Origin: Lawsonibacter sp.
GTDB lineage: Bacteria > Bacillota > Clostridia > Oscillospirales > Oscillospiraceae
Length of the DNA: 34,400 nt
Direction of reading: 5' to 3'
NCBI GenBank assembly: GCA_022791995.1
Contig: JAAWAD010000092.1
Coordinates: 1 to 34,400, forward strand
Shown here one piece after another: positions 6,918 through 15,104 of this stretch. Both the position numbers and the translations under genes were made by a program. Numbering within the stretch: position 1 is the stretch's first letter; every line of letters starts with the position of its first letter. Under the pieces are notes generated by a model that had not been told where the DNA came from, searched no databases, and saw nothing but the letters and a program-made list of their open reading frames with translations.

Positions 6918-7607
6918 GTGAAAAAAATCCTGGTATTGGAGGATGAAGAGAATATCCGCAGCTTTGTGGTCATCAACCTGCGCCGCGCAGGGTATGAGAC
7001 CATCGAGGCGGAGACCGGAGAGGACGCCCTGGCCGCCCTGAAGGCCGACCCGGAGATCAAGGTGGCCCTGCTGGACATCATGCTCCCCGGCATCGACGGC
7101 TTTGAGGTGTGCCGCCGGATGCGGGCCATGGATAACAGGCTGGGCGTCATCATGCTCACCGCCCGGGCCCAGGAGATGGACAAGGTCACCGGTCTGATGA
7201 CCGGGGCGGACGACTATGTGACCAAGCCCTTCTCACCCGCCGAGCTCACCGCCCGGGTGGACGCCCTGTTCCGCCGGGCCGGCGGCGATACGGAGGCCCC
7301 CGCCGCGGACGAAATCAGCGCCCCCCCCTTCCTGCTGAACACCCGGAACCGAACCCTGGAGAAAAACGGCCAACGGGTCAAGCTGACCCAGGTGGAGTAC
7401 TCCATTGTCAAGCTGTTTATGGAGAACCCGGGGAAGGCCCTGTCCCGGGAGGAGATTCTGGATACCGTGTGGGGAAAGGACTACTTCGGCGAGCTGAAAA
7501 TCGTGGACGTGAACATCCGCCGCCTGCGGATCAAAATTGAGGACAACGCCCAGAAGCCGGTGTATATCAACACCGTCTGGGGCTATGGGTACAAGTGGGG
7601 CGGCTGA
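6918..7607 (+). CDS. OmpR-family response regulator
   Basis: A response regulator of 229 residues with a receiver domain (acidic residues EDEE at 8-11, phospho-acceptor Asp53 in LLDIMLP, YVTKPF) and a C-terminal winged helix (VKLTQVEYSIVKLF, VDVNIRRLRIKIE). The GTG at 6918 is preferred because it begins the fold (KKILVLEDEE) and has GGAGG nine bases upstream. An ATG at 6882 would add 12 residues. It pairs with the kinase starting at 7650. The two regulators in this window resemble each other but are clearly separate genes. Confidence 0.92.
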   Translation: MKKILVLEDEENIRSFVVINLRRAGYETIEAETGEDALAALKADPEIKVALLDIMLPGIDGFEVCRRMRAMDNRLGVIMLTARAQEMDKVTGLMTGADDYVTKPFSPAELTARVDALFRRAGGDTEAPAADEISAPPFLLNTRNRTLEKNGQRVKLTQVEYSIVKLFMENPGKALSREEILDTVWGKDYFGELKIVDVNIRRLRIKIEDNAQKPVYINTVWGYGYKWGG

Positions 7608-7615
7608 GAGGCGGA

Positions 7616-7634
7616 CCGTTTATTTTGTAAACGG
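7616..7634 (+). promoter_or_regulatory. Small hairpin between regulator and kinase
   Basis: CCGTTTA (7616-7622), loop TTTTG, TAAACGG (7628-7634), directly before the AAAGGAGG ribosome site of the kinase. It may tune the ratio of the two proteins or be an mRNA processing site; this is inference. Confidence 0.35.
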
Positions 7635-7649
7635 AAAGGAGGGAGAACC

Positions 7650-9077
7650 ATGGCAAGAAAGACCAACGTGACTGACAAGGGAAAGCTGCGGGGCATCCGC
7701 AAGCGCTGGCTGCTGAACAGCATCAGCGTGGTGCTGCTGATTCTGGTGCTGGCTGTGGGCTCCTTCGCCGCCGCCCTGTGGAGTTACTACTACACCAGCA
7801 CGGAGGACGACCTGTACAAAAAAGCCAGCAACATGGCCAACAGTTTTCGGAACTACACCCAGCTGGAGTACCGGGCCGCCGCCCAGCAGACCATCAACAG
7901 CTATGCGGAGAAAAACCAGCTGGAGCTGCAATTTTTGGACGTCACCGGGGCGGTGACCTTTTCGGGCAACGACCTCACGGCGGGCAGCACTCCCGAGACC
8001 CCGGATATCCAAAGCGCCCTGGAGAACCGAACCACCACCCCCTGGAGAGGGCGGGACCCCTTCACTGGAGAGCGGATTGCCGCCGCCTCCAGCCCGGTGG
8101 TCTACCGGGGGGAGCTGGTGGGGGTGATCCGGTATGTCACCTCTCTGTCGGGGATTGACCGGCAGTTTGCCTTTACCATGGTGGTCATCACCACCATCGG
8201 GGTCATTATCTTCGCCATGGTGTACCTGTCCAACCTGTACTTTATCCGCTCTATTGTAGAGCCACTGGCCGGCATCACCGAGACCGCCCGCCTGATTGCC
8301 GACGGCAGCTACGGCATCCAGATTGAAAAGAAGTTCGACGACGAGATCGGGGTGCTCACCGACACCATCAACGACATGTCCCTGAAGATTCGCCAGTCGG
8401 AGAAGACCCAGAACGAGTTTATCTCCTCCGTCTCCCACGAACTGCGCACCCCCCTCACCGCCATCACCGGCTGGGCGGAGACCATCCAGAGCGGAGAGCT
8501 GCGGGACCCCCGGGACGTGCGGAAGGGAATGGAGATCATCGTCTCCGAGGCCCGCCGCCTGGGCAACATGGTGGAGGAGCTACTGGAGTTCTCCCGCATG
8601 GCCGACGGCCGGTTCACCCTGTCGGTGGAGCCCATGGACCTGAAGGCGGAGCTGGAGGACGCGGTGTACACCTATAAGGAGTTCTTCCGCAAGGAGGGCA
8701 TTGAGCTGAACTACCAGGACTGCGAGGAGGAGTTGATCCCCATCTCCGGCGACCCGGAGCGGCTGCGCCAGGTGTTCTGCAACCTGCTGGACAACGCCGC
8801 CAAGCACGGCGGCTCCGGCAAACGCATCGACGTGTCCCTCCGGCAGGAGATTCTGGATGCGGTGATTCAGATCCGGGACTACGGCCCCGGCGTGCCGGTG
8901 GAGGAGCTGCCCTTCATCAAAAATAAATTCTACAAGGGCAGCTCCAAGGCCCGGGGCTCCGGCATCGGGCTGGCGGTGTGCGAGGAGATCATCACCCGCC
9001 ACGAGGGCCGGCTGGACGTGGGCAACGCCGAGGGCGGGGGCTGCGTGGTCACCATCCGTCTGCCGGTGGAGAGCTGA
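7650..9077 (+). CDS. Sensor histidine kinase (HAMP, HisKA, HATPase)
   Basis: A membrane kinase of 475 residues with classical layout. The first span is about 21-43, then an extracytoplasmic domain (about 44-170), a second span (about 172-196), and a HAMP domain (about 197-250). HisKA has His263 in VSHELRTPL, and the HATPase shows NLLDNAAKHG, GPGVP and GSGIGLAVC. The start has AAAGGAGGGAG at ideal distance. It resembles the PhoR/ResE/VicK-type kinases and is the partner of the regulator upstream. With the lipoprotein at 5418 it forms a three-gene set. Confidence 0.93.
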   Translation: MARKTNVTDKGKLRGIRKRWLLNSISVVLLILVLAVGSFAAALWSYYYTSTEDDLYKKASNMANSFRNYTQLEYRAAAQQTINSYAEKNQLELQFLDVTGAVTFSGNDLTAGSTPETPDIQSALENRTTTPWRGRDPFTGERIAAASSPVVYRGELVGVIRYVTSLSGIDRQFAFTMVVITTIGVIIFAMVYLSNLYFIRSIVEPLAGITETARLIADGSYGIQIEKKFDDEIGVLTDTINDMSLKIRQSEKTQNEFISSVSHELRTPLTAITGWAETIQSGELRDPRDVRKGMEIIVSEARRLGNMVEELLEFSRMADGRFTLSVEPMDLKAELEDAVYTYKEFFRKEGIELNYQDCEEELIPISGDPERLRQVFCNLLDNAAKHGGSGKRIDVSLRQEILDAVIQIRDYGPGVPVEELPFIKNKFYKGSSKARGSGIGLAVCEEIITRHEGRLDVGNAEGGGCVVTIRLPVES

Positions 9078-9126
9078 CTTGCGATTTCCCCCCTGATTTG
9101 GTAAAATTAAAGGAGAACCCGAACCC

Positions 9127-10119
9127 ATGGAAGAAAAACAGGCACAGAATCCCAACGGCTGCGGCGGCAAAGGCTTTAAGACCATGTGCGGCGGCCAGGC
9201 ACTGATTGAAGGCATTATGATGCGCGGCCCCAAAAAGCAGGCCGTGGTGGTCCGCCGGCCGGACGGCGAACTGGAAATTCAGGAGAAGGAGCTGCGGTTT
9301 ATCAAGGACCGGTTTCCCGTCCTGGGCTGGCCCCTCATCCGGGGGGTGGTCAACTTCGGCGGCTCCATGTACAGTGGCGTCACCGCCCTGATGTACTCGG
9401 CGGAGTTCTACCCCGAGGAGGAGGGGGAGGCCGGCGAGGAGCCATCCAGGCTGGAGGCGTGGCTGAACGAGAGGCTGGGCAGCGAGAAATTCACCGCCCT
9501 GATTACCACCCTGGCGGTGCTGCTGGGGGTGGGCATGTCCATTGGGCTGTTTTTCCTTCTGCCCACCCTGCTGGGCACCGCGATCACCTGGGTCACCGAC
9601 TCGATGCTGGCCCGGAATCTTGCGGAAAGCCTGTTGAAAATTGTCATTTTTGTGGGCTACCTGGCCCTCTGCTCCCGGATGAAGGAGATGCGCCGGGTCT
9701 TCTCCTACCATGGGGCGGAGCACAAGACCATCTTCTGCTATGAGGCCGGCCTGCCCCTTACGGTGGAGAACGTGCGCCGCCAGCCCCGGCACCACCCCCG
9801 GTGCGGCACCAGCTTTCTCTTTGTGGTCATTTTTGTGTCCATTCTGGCCTCTACCGTGGTTTTTGCCATCTGGCCAGTCCACAACCCCCTTCTGCGGTTT
9901 TTGGCTCATCTGGCCATGCTGCCCCTGATCGTGGGGGTGAGCTATGAGTTCAACCGCTGGGTGGGCCGCCACGACGGCCCCGTCACCCGCGTTCTGATCG
10001 CCCCCGGGCTGTGGCTGCAAAATTTTACCACCTTCGAGCCGGACGACTCCATGATTGAGGTGGGGATCCGGGCCCTGGAGCTGGTCCTCCCCGCGGAGAA
10101 GGGCGCGGACGCCTGGTAA
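9127..10119 (+). CDS. DUF1385 (YqhQ-type) membrane protein
   Basis: A protein of 330 residues with the DUF1385 signature CGGQALIEGIMMRGP near its start (about residues 19-33). Hydrophobic stretches follow at about 120-150, 163-177, 235-258 and 260-280, with conserved YHGAEHKTIFCYE and PRHHPRCGTSF before the later spans. It belongs to the family of Bacillus YqhQ, an integral membrane protein of unknown role. In Clostridia it is usually encoded just before prmC, as here. The ribosome site AAAGGAG is eleven bases before the ATG. Confidence 0.88.
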   Translation: MEEKQAQNPNGCGGKGFKTMCGGQALIEGIMMRGPKKQAVVVRRPDGELEIQEKELRFIKDRFPVLGWPLIRGVVNFGGSMYSGVTALMYSAEFYPEEEGEAGEEPSRLEAWLNERLGSEKFTALITTLAVLLGVGMSIGLFFLLPTLLGTAITWVTDSMLARNLAESLLKIVIFVGYLALCSRMKEMRRVFSYHGAEHKTIFCYEAGLPLTVENVRRQPRHHPRCGTSFLFVVIFVSILASTVVFAIWPVHNPLLRFLAHLAMLPLIVGVSYEFNRWVGRHDGPVTRVLIAPGLWLQNFTTFEPDDSMIEVGIRALELVLPAEKGADAW

Positions 10120-10163
10120 AGAAACAGACCGTTTTCCCACAAATACAACAAGAGGGTGATTCC

Positions 10164-11027
10164 ATGGCAACCACCTACAACAACCTGTTTTTAGATACCC
10201 GCGCCCGGCTGCGGAAGGCGGGGGTGGAGGGTGCCCAGCTGGAGGCCCGGGAGATTCTGTGCTACGCCGCGGACAAGACCAAGGAGCAGCTGTACCGGGA
10301 TATGTCCCTGTATGCCTCCACCCAGCTGGAGCGGCGGGTGGAGGATCTGGTCCGCCGCCGTCTGGAGGGGGAGCCAGTGGCCTATATCATCGGGGAGTGG
10401 GAGTTCTACGGCCTGTCCCTGGACATCTCTCCCGATGTGCTGATTCCCCGGATGGACACCGAGGTGCTGGCCGAGCGGGGCATCCTGAAAACCCGGGAGG
10501 CCGGAGAGGGGGCCCGGGTGCTGGATTTGTGCGCCGGCAGCGGCTGCGTGGGGCTGGCGGTGGCCGCCAACGCCCCCCAGTGCCGGGTGGTGCTGGCCGA
10601 GCTGTCGGAGAGCGCCCTGCGGGTGTGCAAGCAGAACGTGCGCCGGTGCGACCTGAACGCCCGGGTCACCTGCCTGTCCGCCAACGCCCTGGAGCCCCCC
10701 GCCTCCTCCCTGTGGGATTTTGACGTGATCGTGTGCAACCCCCCCTATATCCCCACGGAGGATATCGGGACCCTGGACGTGTCCGTCCGGGACTACGAGC
10801 CCCGGATGGCCCTGGACGGGGGAGAGGACGGCCTGGACTTCTACCGCTTCATCGCCGACAAGTGGAAGCCCGCCCTGCGCCTGGGGGGTACCCTCATTTT
10901 CGAGGTGGGTATCCAGCAGGCCCCCGCTGTGGAGGCTATTCTGGCGGAGAACGGCTTTGAGGACATCAAAACCACCGCCGACACCCAGAACATCCCCCGG
11001 GTGGTGGAGGGGACCATTAACAACTGA
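10164..11027 (+). CDS. prmC: Release factor glutamine methyltransferase PrmC
   Basis: Class I SAM-dependent methyltransferase of 287 residues that methylates the Gln of the GGQ motif of peptide-chain release factors. The N-terminal helical domain contains LEAREILCYAADKTKEQLY. The SAM site VLDLCAGSGCVGLAVA and the catalytic NPPY (192-195) are intact. RBS GAGGGTG is close to the ATG. In many Clostridia prfA follows directly; here two unrelated tandem genes and recA follow instead, so the usual prmC-prfA coupling is absent in this window. Confidence 0.94.
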   Translation: MATTYNNLFLDTRARLRKAGVEGAQLEAREILCYAADKTKEQLYRDMSLYASTQLERRVEDLVRRRLEGEPVAYIIGEWEFYGLSLDISPDVLIPRMDTEVLAERGILKTREAGEGARVLDLCAGSGCVGLAVAANAPQCRVVLAELSESALRVCKQNVRRCDLNARVTCLSANALEPPASSLWDFDVIVCNPPYIPTEDIGTLDVSVRDYEPRMALDGGEDGLDFYRFIADKWKPALRLGGTLIFEVGIQQAPAVEAILAENGFEDIKTTADTQNIPRVVEGTINN

Positions 11028-11044
11028 GACAGGAGGTATCTGCC

Positions 11045-11545
11045 ATGAGCAAGTGGGTGGAACACAGAGTATTTGTTCCCGCCAGCCAGACGCCGGACCC
11101 GATTCCCGAGGGCATTGCGGCAAAATATTATGTGTGCTGGCCCGGGAGTTTTCATGAGATCACCCCGGACAATGTCAAACGGATTATGAAAAACCTGCGC
11201 AGCGGAGAATGGATGGACATCTACCTGTACCACGAGGCGGATGAGGAGGGGGACTACCTGGACCTGGAGACCGACGGGACCCTGTACGACCTGAGCTATG
11301 GGGAGAACATGGGAGAAATCTGGTGGTCCACCTATGACCCGGAGTACCTGGACTCCGATGTGGAGACCGACATCATCCACTCCGACGGCCAGTCCATCAT
11401 CTATCGGGAGACCACCACTACCGACAAGGAGGCGGTGATGACCGCCATCGAGTACTTCATCCACACAGGAAAGCTGTGGAACGGCATCCCCTGGATGAAG
11501 CGCTGGCAGGAGCTGGAGAGCGAGAAAGGGGAACGCGCAGAATGA
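11045..11545 (+). CDS. Hypothetical protein, first of a tandem pair (weakly Imm1-like)
   Basis: A soluble acidic protein of 166 residues without signal or membrane span. It starts 17 bases after prmC with AGGAGG. Its C-terminal third (DSDVETDI, SDGQSIIYR, KEAVMTAIEYFIHTG, NGIPWMK) is almost the same as in the next gene, while the N-terminal two thirds have diverged. The ending, a helix with AIEYF-x-TG followed by a short strand with PW, reminds me of Imm1-type immunity proteins, but this is a weak resemblance and no toxin gene is near. Its stop overlaps the start of the next gene (ATGA), so the two are translated together. Confidence 0.7.
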   Translation: MSKWVEHRVFVPASQTPDPIPEGIAAKYYVCWPGSFHEITPDNVKRIMKNLRSGEWMDIYLYHEADEEGDYLDLETDGTLYDLSYGENMGEIWWSTYDPEYLDSDVETDIIHSDGQSIIYRETTTTDKEAVMTAIEYFIHTGKLWNGIPWMKRWQELESEKGERAE

Positions 11546-12048
11546 GCCATTGTACCGAACACCGGGAATTTATCCCCAGGAGCGACACCCCGGCGGCAAT
11601 GCCCAAGGGAATCGCGGTACACTATTATCAGCGCTGGCCCAGCAAGCCCCAGGAGATCACCGCAGACAGCCTGCGTCGGGTGATGAAAAACCTGTGGGAG
11701 GGCAAGTGGGAGAACCTCTTCCTCACCAACGACACAACCTTCGAGCAGAACTTTATGCAGCTGGAGAGCGGCGGCGGCCTGTATGCCCTCCAGTTTGTCC
11801 GGGACAACACCGGCGGAAGCGGGGAGGAGTCCGCCTGGTTCTCGGTCTATGACCCGGAGCACCTGGACTCCGACGTGGAGACCGACATCGAATGCTCCGA
11901 CGGCCAGTCCATCATTTATCGGGGGGACGTCACCAACGACAAAGAGGCGGTGATGACCGCCATAGAGTACTTTATCCGTACCGGGGAGCTGTGGAACGGC
12001 ATCCCCTGGATGAAGTCCTGGCAGGAGTGGGACTGGTCGGAGAAATAG
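11542..12048 (+). CDS. Hypothetical protein, second of a tandem pair (weakly Imm1-like)
   Basis: 168 residues, paralogous to the gene before it. The start at 11542 forms an ATGA overlap with the upstream stop and matches the N-terminus of the first copy (MSKWVEHRVF versus MSHCTEHREF). The segment from YDPE-x-LDSDVETD to the end is nearly identical. The middle (about 60-105) differs in length and sequence, which suggests duplication followed by selective divergence of one surface, or gene conversion of the 3' part. Its end overlaps the palindrome in front of recA. Function unknown. Confidence 0.7.
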   Translation: MSHCTEHREFIPRSDTPAAMPKGIAVHYYQRWPSKPQEITADSLRRVMKNLWEGKWENLFLTNDTTFEQNFMQLESGGGLYALQFVRDNTGGSGEESAWFSVYDPEHLDSDVETDIECSDGQSIIYRGDVTNDKEAVMTAIEYFIRTGELWNGIPWMKSWQEWDWSEK

Positions 12049-12080
12049 TCCGTTTTATCGGACACCGCCTCTGATATACT
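12048..12080 (+). promoter_or_regulatory. recA promoter with palindrome over the -35 region
   Basis: The extended -10 TGATATACT (12072-12080) is a good sigma-A element. The -35 position is poor and is covered by the palindrome GTCCG-TTTTAT-CGGAC (12048-12063). This does not match the Firmicute LexA box (CGAAC-N4-GTTCG) but could be a variant damage-response operator. It begins at the last base of the upstream stop codon. Confidence 0.45.
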
Positions 12081-12113
12081 GTCCCCATCAACCACAAGGA
12101 AAGGATGACTGTC

Positions 12114-13238
12114 ATGGCATCGAAAAAGCCCACTGTAGAGGCCGCGGCCCCTGCCGCCGATAAAAAGAAGGCTCTGAACACCTGTATTGCCCAGATTGAG
12201 CGCGCCTATGGCAAGGGTGCGATTATGCGTATGGGGGAGAACGCCGGCATTGTGGTGGAGTCCATCCCCACCGGCTCCCTGGCCCTGGACGTGGCCCTGG
12301 GCATCGGAGGGGTCCCCAAGGGGCGTATTGTGGAGATCTATGGCCCCGAGTCCTCGGGAAAAACCACCCTGGCTCTCCACATTGTGGCAGAGGCCCAGAA
12401 GCGGGGGGGCGAGGTGGCCTATATCGACGCGGAGCACGCCATGGACCCCAGCTATGCCCGGGCCCTGGGGGTGGATATCGACTCCATGCTCATTTCCCAG
12501 CCGGACACCGGCGAGCAGGGCCTGGAGATCTGCGAGGCCTTGGTCCGCTCCGGCGCCATCGACGTGGTGGTGGTGGACTCGGTGGCCGCCCTCACTCCCC
12601 GGGCCGAGATCGAGGGGGATATGGGCGACGCCCATGTGGGCCTGCTGGCCCGCCTGATGAGTCAGGCCCTGCGGAAGCTGGCCGGCTCCATCGCCAAAAC
12701 CAACTGCATTGTCATCTTCATCAACCAGCTGCGGGAAAAGGTGGGGGTCATGTATGGCAACCCCGAGGTGACCACCGGCGGCCGGGCCCTGAAGTTCTAT
12801 GCCTCCGTGCGCATCGAGGTGCGCCGCCAGGACGCCATCAAGGTGAACGGCGAGGTGGTGGGCAACCGCACAAGGGCAAAAATCGTCAAAAATAAAGTGG
12901 CGCCCCCCTTCCGGGAGGCAGAATTTGAAATTCTGTACGGCCAAGGCATCTCCAAATGGGGAGAGCTGGTGGACCTTGCAGTGAAGCTGGACATCGTCCA
13001 GAAGTCGGGCTCCTGGTTCTCCATGGGAGAGACCCGCATCGGCCAGGGCCGGGAGACCGTGATGCAGTACCTGAAGGACAACCCGGAGACCGCCCAGCAG
13101 GTGGAGGAGGAGGTCCGGGCCAACGCCCACAAGCTGATGAATAAGCCCACCGCCTCTGCCGCCTCCCCGAAGGCTGCCGGACGGGCGGTGGACGTGTCCG
13201 CCGACGATTTTGACGACGGAACCCCGCCGGAGGAATAA
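12114..13238 (+). CDS. recA: RecA recombinase
   Basis: 374 residues, full length. RecA binds single-stranded DNA, carries out strand exchange and activates LexA-type self-cleavage. Walker A GPESSGKT is at 77-84 and Walker B-like [10 protein letters not shown] follows; loop regions ([41 protein letters not shown]) are typical. The ATG at 12114 has AAGGA at eight bases; an in-frame ATG at 12105 is too close to the ribosome site. recX starts three bases after its stop. Confidence 0.97.
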   Translation: MASKKPTVEAAAPAADKKKALNTCIAQIERAYGKGAIMRMGENAGIVVESIPTGSLALDVALGIGGVPKGRIVEIYGPESSGKTTLALHIVAEAQKRGGEVAYIDAEHAMDPSYARALGVDIDSMLISQPDTGEQGLEICEALVRSGAIDVVVVDSVAALTPRAEIEGDMGDAHVGLLARLMSQALRKLAGSIAKTNCIVIFINQLREKVGVMYGNPEVTTGGRALKFYASVRIEVRRQDAIKVNGEVVGNRTRAKIVKNKVAPPFREAEFEILYGQGISKWGELVDLAVKLDIVQKSGSWFSMGETRIGQGRETVMQYLKDNPETAQQVEEEVRANAHKLMNKPTASAASPKAAGRAVDVSADDFDDGTPPEE

Positions 13239-13241
13239 GCC

Positions 13242-13859
13242 GTGCGTATCCGGGAATTGAAACCCTCAAAGCGGGTGCGGGGCCGGTGGCTGGCCATGCT
13301 GGAGGACGGCGCGATCCTGCGCTTGGGGGAGAGCGAGATTGCCGACTTTGCCCTGTATGCCGGCCGGGAGCTGGACGGGGAGGAGCTGGAGCGCCTCACC
13401 GGCGCGGCCCGCAGCCGGGGACTGAAGGAGAAGGCCCTGGCCCTGACCGCGGGGCGGCCCGTGTCCCGGCGAGAGCTGGAGAAGAAGCTGCTGTCCTGGG
13501 AGGCCTCCCCCCAGGAGACGGAGGAGATCTGCGGCCGCCTGGAGGAGCTGGGCTATCTCAACGACGCCGCCTACGCCGCCCAGGTGGTCCGGCACTACTC
13601 GGCCAAGGGCTTCGGCGAGAAAAAGCTCCGGGATGAGCTCTACCGCCGGGGCGTCCCCCGGGACCTGTGGGACGAGGCTTTGGAACAGGCCCAGGACACC
13701 GCGCAGGCCATTGACGCTTTCGTCGCCAAAAAGCTGGCCGACAAAACCCCCGACCGGAAGGAGCTGGGGAAGGTTTCCGCCGCCCTGGCCCGCCGGGGCT
13801 TCCACTGGGAGGAGATTAAAGAGGCCCTGGACCGCTATACCGACGGCTTCAGGGATTGA
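13242..13859 (+). CDS. recX: Regulatory protein RecX
   Basis: 205 residues, GTG start with GGAGG (inside the recA 3' end) eight bases before. RecX binds RecA filaments and limits their activity. The three-helix RecX repeats are visible: RPVSRRELEKKLLSW, EICGRLEELGYLNDAAYA, VRHYSAKGFGEKKLRDEL and DKTPDRKELGKVSAALARRGFHWEEI. The arrangement recA-recX matches many Firmicutes. Its last 25 bases overlap a convergent small gene. Confidence 0.92.
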   Translation: MRIRELKPSKRVRGRWLAMLEDGAILRLGESEIADFALYAGRELDGEELERLTGAARSRGLKEKALALTAGRPVSRRELEKKLLSWEASPQETEEICGRLEELGYLNDAAYAAQVVRHYSAKGFGEKKLRDELYRRGVPRDLWDEALEQAQDTAQAIDAFVAKKLADKTPDRKELGKVSAALARRGFHWEEIKEALDRYTDGFRD

Positions 13860-14113
13860 GGCCCGAGCAGCTCCGGGAGAAGCCGGAGGCTGAACCGGAG
13901 TCCCAGAGAAAATGCGTCCACCACATCCCATTTGGTAAGCGCGTACTCTGTCTTCTGATACTCCACCAGAAGTTCCGGCTCCACCCGCGCAAGAAGCTGC
14001 ATCTCCAAGTCGGACAGACGATTGACCGCCGCCTGATACTCCGGGCTCCGGGGCGGCGGGATCTGCATGTTGTCGGACAGAATGTAGGAGAGCTGCATCA
14101 AAAGGTCTTGCAT
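13835..14113 (-). CDS. Small hypothetical protein (possibly DUF6809-like)
   Basis: 92 residues, with GAGGAG seven bases upstream of the ATG at 14113. The sequence predicts two or three helices, with SPEYQAAVNRLSDLEMQLL and a C-terminal DAFSLGLRFSLRLLPEL. This pattern resembles the small DUF6809 proteins of Clostridia that often occur near mobile genes, but the match is from memory and uncertain. It is divergent from the regulator gene at 14202 and converges on recX with a 25-base overlap. A plus-strand frame over the same bases has no ribosome site. Confidence 0.6.
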   Translation of the reverse strand: MQDLLMQLSYILSDNMQIPPPRSPEYQAAVNRLSDLEMQLLARVEPELLVEYQKTEYALTKWDVVDAFSLGLRFSLRLLPELLGPQSLKPSV

Positions 14114-14147
14114 GTTTCTTCTCCTCTCAATATAATGTGATGTAGTT

Positions 14148-14175
14148 TAAATCTGCGTCCGTATTATCAGATTTA
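14148..14175. promoter_or_regulatory. Inverted repeat in the divergent promoter region
   Basis: TAAATCTG (14148-14155) and CAGATTTA (14168-14175) form a perfect 8-bp inverted repeat with a 12-base spacer that includes TATTAT (14162-14167), a possible -10. It lies between the minus-strand small gene and the plus-strand HTH regulator and is a good candidate C-box-like operator. Confidence 0.45.
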
Positions 14176-14201
14176 CTCTACGTTGTCAAGGGGTTTATGC
14201 G

Positions 14202-14438
14202 ATGTTGGATAAAACATTATTTGGAGTCCGCCTGCTGAAGCTGCGTACCGAGCGGGGCCTGTCCCAAAAAGCAATCGCTGAATTGCTCCAGGTAACCAGA
14301 ACCCAGGTCAGCGACATTGAAAACGGAAAGAGCGGCACAAATCTCGACCGGTTTTATCAGCTGTGCGAGTTTTACCACGTCTCCTCTGACTATCTGCTGG
14401 GCATCACCGACGACCCGACCTGGCGGGGCGACAGCTGA
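14202..14438 (+). CDS. XRE/C-protein-type transcriptional regulator
   Basis: 78 residues, a single helix-turn-helix domain (RTERGLSQKAIAELLQVTRTQVSDIENGKS broken as helices 2 and 3 at about 18-46) with the usual YLLGITDDP ending. AAGGGG lies eight bases before the ATG. Length and position directly before a restriction endonuclease match the controller (C) proteins of type II restriction-modification systems, which delay endonuclease expression until methylation is complete. The base composition is lower in G+C than in the housekeeping genes around. Confidence 0.82.
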   Translation: MLDKTLFGVRLLKLRTERGLSQKAIAELLQVTRTQVSDIENGKSGTNLDRFYQLCEFYHVSSDYLLGITDDPTWRGDS

Positions 14439-14451
14439 GAGGAGCGGCGCA

Positions 14452-15102
14452 ATGGAGCAATGGAAGAATCTGTTGCCCGGCAGTATCGCTGGCAAGTATG
14501 AGTTTTTCAATTTTAACAATGCGCTGGAAATTCTGACGCAGAGCTGTCCGGCGCTGTTTTCAGAAATTGTTGATACGTTAAGCGCGTTTGAGATACGTAT
14601 AGAAGATATTGTGGAAAAGGGCGGGAATGAATCCAAAATTCCGAAAAAGCTGAGCGAGCTTTTGCGTCCCCTGGGGTGGAAGGAGATTGAAATTTCCGGT
14701 GATCTTGTTGTTCGCCTGCTGGAAGGAAAAAAGCGGAAAGAGGTTTACCGGGAATTTTCGTTGAAAGAGTTCATCAGCGGACATAAAATTGATTATGTCA
14801 AAGAAAACGTCGCAGTTGATATGGAATGGAACAGCAAAGACCAAACTTTCGACCGGGATCTGTATGCGTTTCGTACATTTTATGAGTGCGGCGTCATATC
14901 CTGCGGCGTTATTATCACGCGCAGTGAGAGCTTAAATCAAGTGTTTGCTTCTCTTGGCGCTGAAGTAAAACAGAAATATGGGGCCAGTACAACCTGGATG
15001 GGAAAGCTTCTTCCACGCATTCACGCACGAAGGCATGGTGGGTGTCCGCTTTTTGTTGTAGGTCTGACCCCTGATACGGTGTCTGATTGGAGGCGCGGGT
15101 AA
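14452..15102 (+). CDS. BglII/BstYI-family type II restriction endonuclease
   Basis: 216 residues, close to BglII and BstYI in length. The core segment DYVKENVAVDMEWN aligns from memory with the BstYI stretch DFVKDRVAIEVQFG, and the ending GGCPLFVVGLTP with its VPLVLIGIAP. The BglII/BstYI active site is D-x8-E-x-Q; here the equivalent positions are Asp114, Asp123 and Glu125, a D-x8-D-x-E variant. The conserved FDRDL follows at 133-137. The start at 14452 has GAGAGGAG eight bases before and lies 13 bases after the regulator. The cognate methyltransferase follows after two bases. Recognition sequence unknown; G+C content is clearly lower than in recA or rimO. Confidence 0.82.
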   Translation: MEQWKNLLPGSIAGKYEFFNFNNALEILTQSCPALFSEIVDTLSAFEIRIEDIVEKGGNESKIPKKLSELLRPLGWKEIEISGDLVVRLLEGKKRKEVYREFSLKEFISGHKIDYVKENVAVDMEWNSKDQTFDRDLYAFRTFYECGVISCGVIITRSESLNQVFASLGAEVKQKYGASTTWMGKLLPRIHARRHGGCPLFVVGLTPDTVSDWRRG

Positions 15103-15104
15103 GT

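Noticed and set aside
12048-12063. Standard LexA box at recA
   Set aside because: The palindrome does not contain GAAC/GTTC half-sites, so it is reported only as a possible different operator.
13856-14140. Plus-strand frame of 94 codons after recX
   Set aside because: No ribosome site; the minus-strand gene over the same bases has GAGGAG and a plausible helical protein.
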